64,000 nt of DNA, taken from Streptomyces sp. SAI-127 (GTDB lineage: Bacteria > Actinomycetota > Actinomycetes > Streptomycetales > Streptomycetaceae). Below are positions 11,354 through 20,113 of this stretch, in pieces. Each line of letters starts with the position of its first letter. Position 1 is the first letter of the stretch. The position numbers and the translations under genes were made by a program. The stretch lies in assembly GCF_029894425.1 (NCBI RefSeq), contig NZ_JARXYJ010000001.1, positions 1,674,001 through 1,738,000 on the forward strand, read 5' to 3'. The notes under the pieces are model-generated. The model saw only the letters and a list, made by a program, of their open reading frames with translations, was not told the DNA's origin and ran no database searches.

Positions 11354-12228
11354 GTACGACGTCCGCGGTTTCCGCCGGCCGGGTCAAGGACGGGACACCG
11401 TCAAGGGCTGCCGACGCCGCCAAGCGCGCCGCCCGGCGGCGCACCGCGCAGGTGTGGGCGGCCCGCGTCGGCCTCGCGGCCGTCGTCCTCGGCGGCTGGC
11501 AGGCGTTCACCACCTGGGGAATCGTCGACCCGTTCTTCTTCGGGCAGCCGTCCGGCATCGCGAAGCGGCTGGTCGACCTCTTCCGCAACGGCACCGAGTT
11601 CGGGTCCTTCTACGCCAACATCTGGACCACCATCCAGGAGGCGCTCGCCGGCTTCGCCCTCGGGGCCGTCACCGGCGTGGTCTTCGGCGTCACTCTCGGC
11701 CAGAGCCGGTTCCTGGCCGACGTGCTCGGCCCCTACATCAAGATGGTCAACGCGATTCCGCGTATCGTCCTCGGCTCGATCTTCATCGTCGCGTTCGGCA
11801 TCGGCGTGCTGCCGAAGATCCTGCTCGCCGCGGTGCTGGTGTTCTTCATCGTCTTCTTCAACGCCTTCCAGGGTGTGCGTGAGGTCGACCGCAACATCCT
11901 CGCCAACGCCAAGGTGCTCGGCGCCTCGCAGCTGCAGATCACCCGGCACGTCATCGTGCCGTCCGCGCTCACCTGGATCATCGCCAGCCTGCACAGCGCC
12001 TTCGGTTTCGCCATCGTCGGCGCCCTGGTCGGCGAGGTGCTCGGCGCGCAGAGCGGTCTCGGCCTGGTCATCAAGACCGCGCAGAACAACTTCGACCCCG
12101 ACGGCGTGTTCGCCACGATGCTCGTCATCTCGGTCATCGTGCTCGGCGCCGAGTGGCTGATCGGCAAGCTCGAACACCGGCTGCTGTCCTGGCGCCCGCC
12201 GGCTCCGACCGAGGCCAACTCTCTCTGA
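11350..12228 (+). CDS. ABC importer permease, NitT/TauT (SsuC/TauC) type
   Basis: A 292-residue BPD_transp_1 permease. About six membrane helices follow a basic N-terminal 35 residues. The EAA loop FNAFQGVREVDRNILANAKVLGAS-QLQI, the site that docks onto the ATPase, matches the SsuC/TauC family. Its start is coupled to the ATPase stop. It forms the transmembrane channel for the substrate delivered by the downstream lipoprotein. Confidence 0.93.
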   Translation: MSTTSAVSAGRVKDGTPSRAADAAKRAARRRTAQVWAARVGLAAVVLGGWQAFTTWGIVDPFFFGQPSGIAKRLVDLFRNGTEFGSFYANIWTTIQEALAGFALGAVTGVVFGVTLGQSRFLADVLGPYIKMVNAIPRIVLGSIFIVAFGIGVLPKILLAAVLVFFIVFFNAFQGVREVDRNILANAKVLGASQLQITRHVIVPSALTWIIASLHSAFGFAIVGALVGEVLGAQSGLGLVIKTAQNNFDPDGVFATMLVISVIVLGAEWLIGKLEHRLLSWRPPAPTEANSL

Positions 12229-12287
12229 CCCCCGCTCACTTCTCTCCCCTTCATCTCGGAACCCTCAGCAAAGGAATGTGGTCAGCC

Positions 12288-13364
12288 ATGTCCAGACGAC
12301 CCGCCGCCGTCGCCGCGTCCGTCCTCGCCGTCCTCGCCCTCGGCTCGGTCAGCGCCTGTTCCAGCAGCTCGTCCGCAGCCAACGGCACGCCGAGCGTCAA
12401 GCTCATGGCCGGTGGCCTCGACAAGCAGATCTACCTGCCGTACGAGCTCGCCCAGCAGCTCGGCTTCTACAAGAAGTACGGCGTCGACGTCCAGCTGAGC
12501 ACCGAGCAGGACGGCGGTGTCGGCGCCGAGGACGCCATGGCCTCCGGGCAGGTGGACATGGCGGGCGCCTGGTACAACCACACGATCGAGTTCCAGGCCA
12601 AGGGCAAGGCGGTCGAGGACGTCGTGCAGCTCTCCGGCGCACCGGGCGAGCGCGAGATGTGCACCAAGAAGTCGGGCGTCCACTCGGGCGCCGACTTCAA
12701 GGGAAAGACCGTCGGCGTCACCGACCTGGGTTCGGGCACCGACACCCTCACCCAGTTCCTGGCCGCCAAGAAGGGCGTCAAGACCAGCCAGTTCCACCGG
12801 ATCGGGGTCGGCGCGGGCTCCACCGCCATCGCCGCGCTGCAGAACGGCAAGGTGGACTGCGTGATGACGACGCAGCCGACGGTCGCCGCGATCCAGAAGA
12901 AGGGCGTCGGCACCTCCGCCATCGACCTGGCCACCACCTCAGGCGCCACGGCGGCGATGGGCGGCGCCTATCCCGCGGCCAGTGTGCTCGCCCGCACGGA
13001 CTGGGTGAACTCGCACAAGGCCACGGTGCAGAAGGTCGTCGACGCGCTCGTCGCCACCATGCACTGGATCAACACCCACAGCGCGGCCGACATCGCGAAC
13101 AAGCTGCCCGCGTCGTACGTGTCGAACCAGCTGGTGACCAAGGCCGACTACATCTCGGCCCTGACCGAGGACAAGGGTCAGTTCCTGCCCGACGGCCTGA
13201 TGCCGGCCGGCGGCCCGAAGACCTCACTGGCGACGGAGCAACTGGTCGGCAACGTGAAGTCGTCGGTGGACCTCGGCAAGACGTTCACCAACGACTTCGC
13301 CGTCCAGGCCAACAAGACCGAGGGCTTCAAGACCACCACGACCCCGGCGGGGCCGAACGGCTGA
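12288..13364 (+). CDS. ABC importer substrate-binding lipoprotein (SsuA/NMT1-like)
   Basis: A 358-residue lipoprotein. The lipobox LGSVSAC places the lipidated cysteine near residue 24, followed by a serine-rich linker. The body has the SsuA/THI5 features YELAQQLGFYKKYGVDVQL, ASGQVDMAG and VGVTDLGSGTDTLTQFLAAKKGV. The family binds nitrate, sulfonates, taurine or pyrimidine precursors, and the ligand cannot be told from sequence. An in-frame ATG at 12276 sits directly on the AAGGA, so ATG at 12288 (12 bases later) is the better start. Confidence 0.9.
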   Translation: MSRRPAAVAASVLAVLALGSVSACSSSSSAANGTPSVKLMAGGLDKQIYLPYELAQQLGFYKKYGVDVQLSTEQDGGVGAEDAMASGQVDMAGAWYNHTIEFQAKGKAVEDVVQLSGAPGEREMCTKKSGVHSGADFKGKTVGVTDLGSGTDTLTQFLAAKKGVKTSQFHRIGVGAGSTAIAALQNGKVDCVMTTQPTVAAIQKKGVGTSAIDLATTSGATAAMGGAYPAASVLARTDWVNSHKATVQKVVDALVATMHWINTHSAADIANKLPASYVSNQLVTKADYISALTEDKGQFLPDGLMPAGGPKTSLATEQLVGNVKSSVDLGKTFTNDFAVQANKTEGFKTTTTPAGPNG

Positions 13365-13398
13365 GCCCGCAGCGCGTCCAGCCCGGCCCCTCGCCGGC

Positions 13399-14067
13399 TC
13401 AGTCCACGCTGGGCCGGGCGAGGCCGTGGTCGTAGGCGAAGATCACCGCCTGGATGCGGTCGCGGACCCCGATCTTGGCGAGGACCCGGCCGACGTGGGT
13501 CTTGACCGTGGACTCGGACAGGACGAAGCGAGTGGCGATCTCGCCGTTGGTCCAGCCCTTGCCGACGGCGACGAGGATCTCGCGCTCGCGGTCGGTGAGG
13601 GAGCCGAGTCCCGGATCCTCGGCAGGGTCCCGGCGGTGGGCGGGGACGTAGCGGGCGTACTCCTCCAGGAGGCGGCGCGTGAGGGCGGGCGCGATGACGG
13701 CGTCGCCCACGGCGACGGCGCGGATGCCGGCGAGCAGCTCCTCGGGGCGCGCGTCCTTGAGGAGGAAGCCGCTGGCGCCGGCCCGGAGGGCGGCGTGGAC
13801 GTATTCGTCGAGGTCGAAGGTGGTGAGCACGAGGACGCGCGAGCGGCCGCCGGAGGCGACGATGCGGCGGGTGGCCTCGATGCCGTCCATGCCGGGCATG
13901 CGGACGTCCATCAGCACGACGTCCGGGCGCAGTTCGGCGGTCTTGCGGACGGCCTCGGCGCCGTGGGCGGCCTCACCGACGACATCGGTCTCGGGGACCG
14001 AGTCCAGGAGCAGGTGGAAGCCGTAGCGCTGCAGCGGCTGGTCGTCCACGATGAGCACGGTGGTCAT
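13399..14067 (-). CDS. NarL/FixJ-type response regulator
   Basis: A 222-residue regulator. The receiver domain has DDQ at 8-10, the phospho-Asp in VVLMDVRMPGMDG and Lys in GFLLKDA. The C-terminal LuxR HTH is LTDREREILVAVGKGWTNGEIA..SESTVKTHVGRVLAKIG. It overlaps the sensor kinase gene by ATGA. In streptomycetes such pairs next to an ABC-2 exporter usually control that exporter in response to envelope stress or antibiotics; that role is inferred. Confidence 0.93.
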   Translation of the reverse strand: MTTVLIVDDQPLQRYGFHLLLDSVPETDVVGEAAHGAEAVRKTAELRPDVVLMDVRMPGMDGIEATRRIVASGGRSRVLVLTTFDLDEYVHAALRAGASGFLLKDARPEELLAGIRAVAVGDAVIAPALTRRLLEEYARYVPAHRRDPAEDPGLGSLTDREREILVAVGKGWTNGEIATRFVLSESTVKTHVGRVLAKIGVRDRIQAVIFAYDHGLARPSVD

Positions 14068-15344
14068 CGGTCACCGCCGCTTCCGGGCGTGAGGTCGAGG
14101 ACGGCCTCGACGCTCCACCCTCCGCCGCCCGCCGGTCCGGCGCTGACGGTTCCGCCGTACAGAGCCGCTCTCTCCCGCATGCCCACCAGGCCGTGTCCTT
14201 CCTCGTTCGGCGGTCCCGGTGGTGTGGCCGGGCCGGTGTCATGGACCGTGATGCTCAGCCGGCTGTCCTCGACGAGGATCGCCAGACGCACCAGGGTGCC
14301 GGGGTCGGTGTGCTTCAGGATGTTGGTGAGGGCTTCCTGGACGATGCGGTACACCGTCAGCTGCACCCCGCCGTCCAGGGCGTCCATCTCGCCGGAGGTC
14401 CGGTAGACGACCTCGAGCCCGGCGGCGCGCACCTTTGTACACAGCGCTTCGATGTCCGCGATGCCGGGCTGCGGGCTGAGTTCGGGCCCGCCCGGGGGAC
14501 GGTCCGCGGCCTCGCGCAGCACGCCGAGCACCCGCCGCAGCTCGCCCAGGGCCTGCCGGCCGGTGTCGCCGATGAGCTGCAGGGCCTCCTTGCCGCGTTC
14601 GGGAGCGATGTCCGTGGCGTAGGCGCCGGCGTCGGCGAGCGTGATGATGACCGACAGGTTGTGGCCGACGATGTCGTGCATCTCGCGGGCGACACGGGTG
14701 CGTTCGGTGGCCGTGGCCAGCCTGCTGCGCTGGTCGCGCTCCGTCTCCAGGCGGGCCGCCCGCTCCCGCAGTCCGGCGAGCTGGGCCCGGCGGATCCGCA
14801 CCATCAGGCCGAGCGCGAGGGCCGCGGTCGCCGTGCTCAGCAGGAAGAACAGCGCGTCCCACACGCTCACGGCCGAGGATGCCCGAACCGCGACCAGTGC
14901 CATGGCGCCCGCCATGACCGTGCAGGCCCACGGCAGCTGCCGCAGCCGCCCGTGCAGGGCGAGGCTGTACAGGGCGATGAAGAGGGCGATGTCCGCGCGC
15001 AGTGCCGCGCCCAGGGACCACTGGAGGACGAACACCGCGGTGATGGCGGCGAACGCCACGAGGGGTCTGCGTCGCCGCCACAGCAGGGGCAGGACGAGAC
15101 CGGCCTGCAGGGCCAGCATGCCCGCGACGGGCAGGTGGGTGAAGGCGAGCCGGAACCGGCGGGGGCCGTCGCCGTCGTCGGCACCGCCGTGCAGCAGGTC
15201 GGGCAGGCAGAACATCAGGAAGACCACGATCACGACCCCGGTGTCCAGCACCCACGGGTGTGTCCGGTCGGCCTGCCGCAACCGCTGGCCGCCCCGGGAC
15301 AGCCGGGCGACCAGCGGTCCCATCCCGCTGATGTCATCGGTGGT
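14064..15344 (-). CDS. NarL-system sensor histidine kinase (HisKA_3)
   Basis: A kinase of about 426 residues. The N-terminal third has four to five hydrophobic helices (VVIVVFLMFCLPDLL, LALQAGLVLPLLW, ALFFLLSTATAALALGL). The dimerisation/phosphoacceptor box is RTRVAREMHDIVGHNLSVII and the ATPase domain has QEALTNILKHT and GHGLVGMRERAALYGG. The start is either GTG at 15356 or GTG at 15344; AGGTGA lies at the right distance before the second, so I prefer it. It sits 30 bases after the ABC-2 permease gene and forms one operon with the regulator. Confidence 0.9.
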   Translation of the reverse strand, partial: TTDDISGMGPLVARLSRGGQRLRQADRTHPWVLDTGVVIVVFLMFCLPDLLHGGADDGDGPRRFRLAFTHLPVAGMLALQAGLVLPLLWRRRRPLVAFAAITAVFVLQWSLGAALRADIALFIALYSLALHGRLRQLPWACTVMAGAMALVAVRASSAVSVWDALFFLLSTATAALALGLMVRIRRAQLAGLRERAARLETERDQRSRLATATERTRVAREMHDIVGHNLSVIITLADAGAYATDIAPERGKEALQLIGDTGRQALGELRRVLGVLREAADRPPGGPELSPQPGIADIEALCTKVRAAGLEVVYRTSGEMDALDGGVQLTVYRIVQEALTNILKHTDPGTLVRLAILVEDSRLSITVHDTGPATPPGPPNEEGHGLVGMRERAALYGGTVSAGPAGGGGWSVEAVLDLTPGSGGDR

Positions 15345-15374
15345 CACGGACGTCACCTGTTCATGATGCGGGTG

Positions 15375-16214
15375 TCAGACGTCGGTGCGCGCGAGCCGGT
15401 ACGCCGCCCCGCCCAGGGCCAGCGCCGTCCAGCAGAGGAAGACCAGCAGTCCGGTGCCCGGCGACAGGCTGGTGGAGTCGTGGGTCAGCGCGAACATCGA
15501 CTGACCCGCGTTGGAGGGCAGGTAGGGGCTGATGTCGTCCTGCCAGGAGCTCGGCAGCAGGGAGATCAGTCCCGGGATCAGCATCAGGGCGGCCACCAGC
15601 ACCGAGATCCCACCGGCCACCGACCGCAGCAGCGCGCCCAGCGCGGTGCCGATCACCCCGACCAGGCCGAGGTACAGCCCTGCGCCGAGCAGGCTGCGCA
15701 GGACGCCCGCGTGCGAGAGGCTCATGGCCGCGGGCGTGCCCGAGACGATCCCGCTCCCGATCAGGAAGGCGACGAACCCGCCCAGTGTCCCCACGGCCAG
15801 CGCGACCAGCCCGAACACGGCCGCCTTGGACCACAGCACGGGCAGGCGTCGGGGGACCGCCGCGAGCGTCGAGCGGATCATGCCGGTCGAGTACTCCCCC
15901 GCCGTGACCAGCACGCCGAGTACGCCCAGGGCGAGCTGGGCGAAGTTGGTCCCGAAGAGAGACAGGCTGACGGCCGTCGAGTCGGCGAAGTCGCGGTCCA
16001 GGTTCCCGGAGTCGATCCCCGACTTGTAGCGGCTCGCGGAGATCAGGCCGAAGGCCACCAGGAACAGCAGGCCGAGGCCCAGGGTGATCCAGGTCGAGCG
16101 CAGAGACCACAGCTTGGCCCACTCCGAGGCGAGCACCCGCCGTCCGGTCACCCGGTAGACGGGGCGGGCCGGGGTGGTGCGGGGTTCCTCGGTGGTCGCG
16201 GTGAGGGTGCTCAT
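15375..16214 (-). CDS. ABC-2 type transporter permease
   Basis: A 279-residue protein with six predicted helices: one near residues 41-57 (ITLGLGLLFLVAFGLIS) and five between about 90 and 275. The typical ABC-2 motif TAGEYSTGMIRSTLAAVPRR lies between helices 2 and 3. Such permeases pair with a DrrA/BcrA-like ATPase to export lipids or antimicrobial peptides, or to confer resistance. Its start overlaps the ATPase stop (ATGA). Confidence 0.9.
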   Translation of the reverse strand: MSTLTATTEEPRTTPARPVYRVTGRRVLASEWAKLWSLRSTWITLGLGLLFLVAFGLISASRYKSGIDSGNLDRDFADSTAVSLSLFGTNFAQLALGVLGVLVTAGEYSTGMIRSTLAAVPRRLPVLWSKAAVFGLVALAVGTLGGFVAFLIGSGIVSGTPAAMSLSHAGVLRSLLGAGLYLGLVGVIGTALGALLRSVAGGISVLVAALMLIPGLISLLPSSWQDDISPYLPSNAGQSMFALTHDSTSLSPGTGLLVFLCWTALALGGAAYRLARTDV

Positions 16215-17149
16215 GCGGGCCTCCCGAGGGATTCGATCCCGGTCGTGGTGCCGTGGTACTCCACGGCATCCCTGGTCAGGTCCATGAACGCCTCCTCCAG
16301 TGACACGGTTCGCGCGCTCAGTTCGAACAGAGCGATCCCGTGTTCGGCCGCCTTCAGTCCGATCTGACGGGCATCCAGCCCGGTCACCTGCAGTTCCTCC
16401 GAGCCGATCCGCCCGGTGACGTCGACGCCCGGTCCGGCCAGCACGTCCCGCAGCCGCGCCGGGTCCTGCGTCGCGACCTTCACCGTGTCGCCGCCCGCCT
16501 CGCGGATCAGATCCGCCACGGTCGTGTCGGCCAGCAGCCGGCCGCGCCCCACGATGATCAGGTGGTCCGCCACCAGGGCCATCTCGCTCATCAGGTGGGA
16601 GGACACGAACACCGTCCGGCCCTCGTCGGCGAGCCCCTTGAGCAGGTTGCGGATCCAGAGCACGCCCTCCGGGTCCAGCCCGTTGACCGGCTCGTCCAGC
16701 ATCACCGTCTGCGGATCGCCCAGCAGCGCCGCCGCGATGCCCAGCCGCTGGCCCATCCCGAGGGAGAAGGCGCCGGCCCGCTTCTTCGCCACGCTGGTCA
16801 GTCCGGCGAGGTCGATGACCTCGTCGACCCGTCGGCCCGGAATGCCATGGGTCAGCGCGAGGGCCCTGAGGTGGTTGTACGCCGAACGGCCCGGGTGGAT
16901 CGACTTCGCCTCGAGGAGCGCGCCGACCTCCTGGAGCGGTGCCTGGTGGCGGGCGTAGTGGCTGCCGTTCACGGTGACGGACCCGCTCGTCGGCGCGTCG
17001 AGACCGACGATCATGCGCATGGTCGTGGACTTGCCCGCGCCGTTGGGTCCGAGGAATCCGGTCACGGTGCCCGGCTTGACAGCGAAGTCCAGTCCGTCGA
17101 CGGCCGTCTTCTCGCCGTATTTCTTGGTCAACTGCCGTGCGTCGATCAT
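16211..17149 (-). CDS. ABC-2 type transporter ATPase (DrrA/BcrA-like)
   Basis: A 312-residue ATPase with Walker A GPNGAGKSTTMRMIVGLD, signature FSLGMGQRLGIAAALLGD, Walker B TVMLDEPVNGLDPEG and switch His in VFVSSHLMSEMA. The C-terminal ~90 residues are the usual extension of the exporter ATPases (LEEAFMDLTRDAVEYHG). The ATG at 17149 follows AGGAAGAA. It is first in an operon ATPase, permease, sensor kinase, regulator. Confidence 0.93.
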   Translation of the reverse strand: MIDARQLTKKYGEKTAVDGLDFAVKPGTVTGFLGPNGAGKSTTMRMIVGLDAPTSGSVTVNGSHYARHQAPLQEVGALLEAKSIHPGRSAYNHLRALALTHGIPGRRVDEVIDLAGLTSVAKKRAGAFSLGMGQRLGIAAALLGDPQTVMLDEPVNGLDPEGVLWIRNLLKGLADEGRTVFVSSHLMSEMALVADHLIIVGRGRLLADTTVADLIREAGGDTVKVATQDPARLRDVLAGPGVDVTGRIGSEELQVTGLDARQIGLKAAEHGIALFELSARTVSLEEAFMDLTRDAVEYHGTTTGIESLGRPA

Positions 17150-17263
17150 TCGCGTTCTTCCTGTCGGACTCCGGCGTCCGTCGCTTCTGACGCCTCAGCG
17201 GCAACGCTAGGTGCCGCATCACCCCGATCCGGTGGTACCGGGAGGCTGTACCGAGCCGGGCGC

Positions 17264-17281
17264 GTGGTACCGCGGTACTAC
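17264..17281. promoter_or_regulatory. 18-bp near-perfect palindrome upstream of the ABC-2 exporter operon
   Basis: The sequence GTGGTACCGCGGTACTAC is a palindrome with one mismatched pair, 115 bases upstream of the exporter ATPase start. A direct copy of its half (GTGGTACC) lies at 17232-17239. This looks like an operator and is a candidate site for the NarL-type regulator of the operon or another regulator. Confidence 0.4.
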
Positions 17282-17339
17282 ACGCCTGCCTGCGGCGACT
17301 TGCGTGGTCCTCGGCGTCGTCGTGGTGGCAGCAGGGATC

Positions 17340-18071
17340 CGGCCAGGTGGTCGCCCCGCGTGCGCCACGCTTGATGACCACTTCTCCGGCACCCGCGGCC
17401 AGGAGACTCTTCACGCCGTCGTCCTCGCATACGTCGGGCCCTTCCAGCACCAGCGGCAGCTCGTCCTCGGAGGCTATGAGCAGGTCGGTGCGGGCCAGCA
17501 GCGGCCGGAGCACGGTGCGGGCGCGGTCGGCGGTCCACAGTCGGGAGCGGTGGTTGACGTCGAGGCATACGGTGATGCCGGCCTCGCGGGCGGTGGTCGC
17601 GGCGGCCAGGGCGGCCTCGGCAGCCGACGGGCTGAGCACCGGGGTGATGCCGGTCAGATGCAGGATGCGGGATCCCGGAGCCAGTGCGGGCAGGACGTCG
17701 GCCGGTGAGACGGCCGAACCGGCGGAACCGGCGCGGTAGTAGCTGACGCGTGTGAGCGTGCCGAGGCGGGGTTCGGTGAGGAGCAGTCCGGTGGGCCGAC
17801 CGGTGTCGTCGGTGAGCGCGTGGTCGATGTCGACGCCCTCGGCGCGCAGGGTGCGCAGGACCAGCGCGCCGAGTTCGTCCGCGCCGACCCGGCCCGCCCA
17901 GCGCACCCGGTGTCCGAGCCGGGCGAGGCCGATGGCGACGTTGGACTCGGCTCCCGCGACGGACAGGCCGAGGCTGCCGCCGAGCCGCAGCGCTGCGTGT
18001 GCCCGCAGCGCGGCCATCGTCTCGCCGAAGGTCACCACCTCCGGCGGGGCCTCCAGGTCTCGTGCCGTCAC
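17340..18071 (-). pseudogene. kdgK: 2-keto-3-deoxygluconate kinase (PfkB family), C-terminus lost
   Basis: The first ~243 codons read as a good PfkB sugar kinase: VVTFGETMAALRAHA, AGAESNVAIGLARLGHRVRWAGRVGADELG, then LDVNHRSRLW and EDELPLVLEG. Homology stops after EVVIKRGARGATTW near 17343. The rest, including the catalytic GAGD motif and ATP site that should follow about 20 residues later, is missing. The frame then runs without a stop into unrelated sequence under the neighbouring ABC gene. GTG at 18071 has GGGGAG upstream and overlaps the eda stop (GTGA), so the operon start is intact. The gene is a 3' truncation and should be inactive. Confidence 0.8.
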
Positions 18072-18285
18072 AGCGTCTCCCCTGCGGTCACCTTGCGGAA
18101 CACGGCCGCGCGGGCCCGGAGTTGGTCCAGGTCGCCACCGTCGGCCGCGTCCCCCACGAGGGGTGAACCGACCCCGACGGCGAGGGCGCCCCGGTCCAGG
18201 TAGTCGCGTGCGGCCTGCGCGTCCACTCCGCCGACGGGAACGAAGTGCACCTCGGGGAAGGGATCCCGCAGAGCGCGCAGGCGTC
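18068..18285 (-). pseudogene. eda: KDPG/KDPGal aldolase, C-terminal third only
   Basis: The readable protein (ALRDPFPEVHFVPVGGVDAQ, then DYLDRGALAVGVGSPLVG and FRKVTAGE) is the last ~70 residues of 2-dehydro-3-deoxy-phosphogluconate aldolase. The phosphate-binding VGGV and AVGVGS loops remain, but the Schiff-base lysine and the N-terminal two thirds are gone. Upstream, the sequence joins directly to the 3' side of an SDR gene at about 18280-18290, in a different frame. A GTG at 18250 could start a 60-residue peptide, but it could not be an aldolase. Confidence 0.78.
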
Positions 18286-18650
18286 AGCCGATGCCAGGAA
18301 CGCGACGGCGGCCGCCACCTCCTCCGGCTGCCCGAACCGCCGGGCCGCGGTGGCCGCCACGCCGCGTTCCCGGTCGGGCTCGGGGATGCCGTCCCAGGCG
18401 GCGGTGAGGATGGGGCCGGGCAACACGGTGTTGACCCGGATGTCAGGACCGTACTCGACGGCCAACTGCCGTCCCAGCGAGCACAGTGCGCCCTTCGCGG
18501 CGGCGTAGGCGGCATGGCCCGGCAGCCCGATGACCGCGTGCACCGAGGAGGTCGGTACGACGGAGCCCCGAGCTTGGCGCAGCATGGCCGCGAACGTCTT
18601 CATCGCCCGCCAGGCGGGCTTGAGGAGCACGGCCATCTGACCTCTCACGA
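18283..18650 (-). pseudogene. Short-chain dehydrogenase, both ends lost
   Basis: An SDR middle section: RGQMAVLLKPAWRAM, then SSVHAVIGLPGHAAYAAAKG with the catalytic Ser and Tyr-x3-Lys, then DIRVNTVLPGPI and RRFGQPEEVAAAVAFLASADA. The Rossmann N-terminus (TGxxxGIG, about 90-100 residues) and the final FVTG..VDGG part are absent. The 3' break runs into the eda remnant. The original order SDR-eda-kdgK suggests a sugar-acid (galactonate/gluconate-type) catabolic operon that has collapsed by deletions. Confidence 0.75.
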
Positions 18651-18729
18651 ACCGGCCCGGGCACCGTCCACGGTGACGGCCTCGGCTCGTAGTACGCGTC
18701 CGCGCCGCGGTGGACGTCCGCCGAAGGGC

Positions 18730-19659
18730 TCAGTGCTGACCGATGTAGCAGCGAACGGCCGTTCCGTCCGGGCCGGTGTGGATGCGTACGAGGTCGGCGA
18801 GGGAGTGCACGAGCAGCAGGCCCCGGCCGCCGAGCTTGTCCCGAGCGGGCGGGCGACGGCCGGCGAGCGGATCGTTCAGGTCCCCTTGGTCACGCACCTC
18901 GCACACCACTTGGCGCCCGTCGGCCCACACCCGCAGGACGCCGGAACCTCCGCCGTGCACGACGCTGTTGGTGGTCAGCTCGGCCACGATCAGGGCCACG
19001 TCCTCCAGACGGCTGCCGGACAGACCGAACCGCGCGGCCTGTTCGACCGCGAAGTGCCGGGCGTTCGGCAACTGGTCGGCATGGAAGGTGAGTTCCTCGG
19101 CCGCCGCCGGCTGCTCCAGGGGCTGGTTGTAGCGTGCGACCACATACTCGGGGGCGTAGGCGGTGCTGGGCTGCTCCCTGCCGCCGGAGATGATCAGGGG
19201 ATGGGTCGCGTACGCGTCGGTGAGTACCTGTTCGTCGAGGCGGTCGGCGTCGTACGGGCACAGGATGGTGACTTCCCGGCCTTGGAACGCCGGGTTGATC
19301 AGTGCCTCGTGCTGGACGCATGCCGGGTACTCCACGGCGCTGCGGCCGGCCCAGATCGGCTCACCGATGATCCGCACCCGCGTCCGGCGATGGGTGTCCG
19401 CGAAGGCGCGCAGCACTCTGGGGATGATCCGACCCGGGTTGCGCCCCGCCTCGGTCATGTCGAGGAACTTCACGTGTGCGACGTCCTCGCCCAGAGCCGA
19501 CTTGAGCATGGCGAGGTTCGGCCCCGGCACGGCCACCGCCACCGGCTCCCCGGCCTTCAGGCCGTCGCGGACGAAAGGCACCGTGCCGTGCAGATACTCC
19601 TCCTCGCCCCGGTAGAACAAGGCGGGGTGAACGAACGGTTCGACGCTGGGAGCCGTCAT
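18730..19659 (-). CDS. MEDS-domain / HATPase anti-sigma-type regulator
   Basis: A 309-residue protein. Residues ~1-165 form a MEDS (DcmR-sensory) domain: HPALFYRGEEEYLHGTVPFVRDGL, VAVPGPN, and LCPYDADRLDEQVL near 165. Residues ~190-309 form a GHKL ATPase of the RsbW/HATPase_c_2 type, with VALIVAELTTNSVVHGG and GGRGLLLVHSLAD. Such proteins act as sensory switch kinases or anti-sigma factors. Translation is coupled to the upstream STAS gene by ATGA, so the two probably form a partner-switching pair. Confidence 0.85.
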   Translation of the reverse strand: MTAPSVEPFVHPALFYRGEEEYLHGTVPFVRDGLKAGEPVAVAVPGPNLAMLKSALGEDVAHVKFLDMTEAGRNPGRIIPRVLRAFADTHRRTRVRIIGEPIWAGRSAVEYPACVQHEALINPAFQGREVTILCPYDADRLDEQVLTDAYATHPLIISGGREQPSTAYAPEYVVARYNQPLEQPAAAEELTFHADQLPNARHFAVEQAARFGLSGSRLEDVALIVAELTTNSVVHGGGSGVLRVWADGRQVVCEVRDQGDLNDPLAGRRPPARDKLGGRGLLLVHSLADLVRIHTGPDGTAVRCYIGQH

Positions 19660-20018
19660 CGCCCCATCACCTCGACAGAAAGCAGGTCCGGCCAGAACAT
19701 GTCCAGAACGCGCCGCAGGGTGGCGGGCGGCTCCTCGAGCACGATGCGTCGCCCCTGCGGAAGGCCCTGGGCGGTCATCGCCAAAGCGGAGACACCGGCG
19801 ACGTCGACGAAGGTGACCGCGGAAAGCTCCAAGTGGCACGTCTCTTCGTCGCTGCGGGCAAGGTGGGCCAGCGTCTGTTCCCAGGCCGGGCGGGTGAGCA
19901 GACTGATCTCGCCTGCCGCTTGCCAGCCGGGCCGGTCCGTCAACGGGAACATGCGCAGAGCGCCCCCGGGCGGGGCCGACGATGCCGTCGGCGCGTCCGC
20001 CTCCCTTGAACTGTCCAC
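19656..20018 (-). CDS. STAS-domain anti-sigma factor antagonist
   Basis: A 120-residue STAS domain (SpoIIAA/RsbV fold). The switch region is LELSAVTFVDVAGVSALAMTAQGL, where the residues around VDVAG correspond to the phosphorylated DSS site of SpoIIAA; the usual serine is not obvious (V-A-G-V-S), so phosphorylation control may be altered. GTG at 20018 follows AGGGGTGA. It is the partner of the downstream MEDS-ATPase and possibly a substrate of the SpoIIE phosphatase encoded just upstream. Confidence 0.82.
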   Translation of the reverse strand: MDSSREADAPTASSAPPGGALRMFPLTDRPGWQAAGEISLLTRPAWEQTLAHLARSDEETCHLELSAVTFVDVAGVSALAMTAQGLPQGRRIVLEEPPATLRRVLDMFWPDLLSVEVMGR

Positions 20019-20113
20019 GCAGTCACCCCTGGTTGCCTGCTGTCCTGCTCCCCATTATCTCCTCCCGGTGGAGAGTAGGCGACGACAGCGTGCCCGAGTG
20101 CGGCGGAGTACCC

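Noticed and set aside
15375..18515. A 1046-codon minus-strand open frame running from the SDR region through kdgK to the ABC-2 permease
   Set aside because: It is a chance run-through: it passes under the ABC ATPase in a non-coding frame, and only its kdgK and permease parts have homology. Each part has its own start and the permease is coupled to the ATPase stop.
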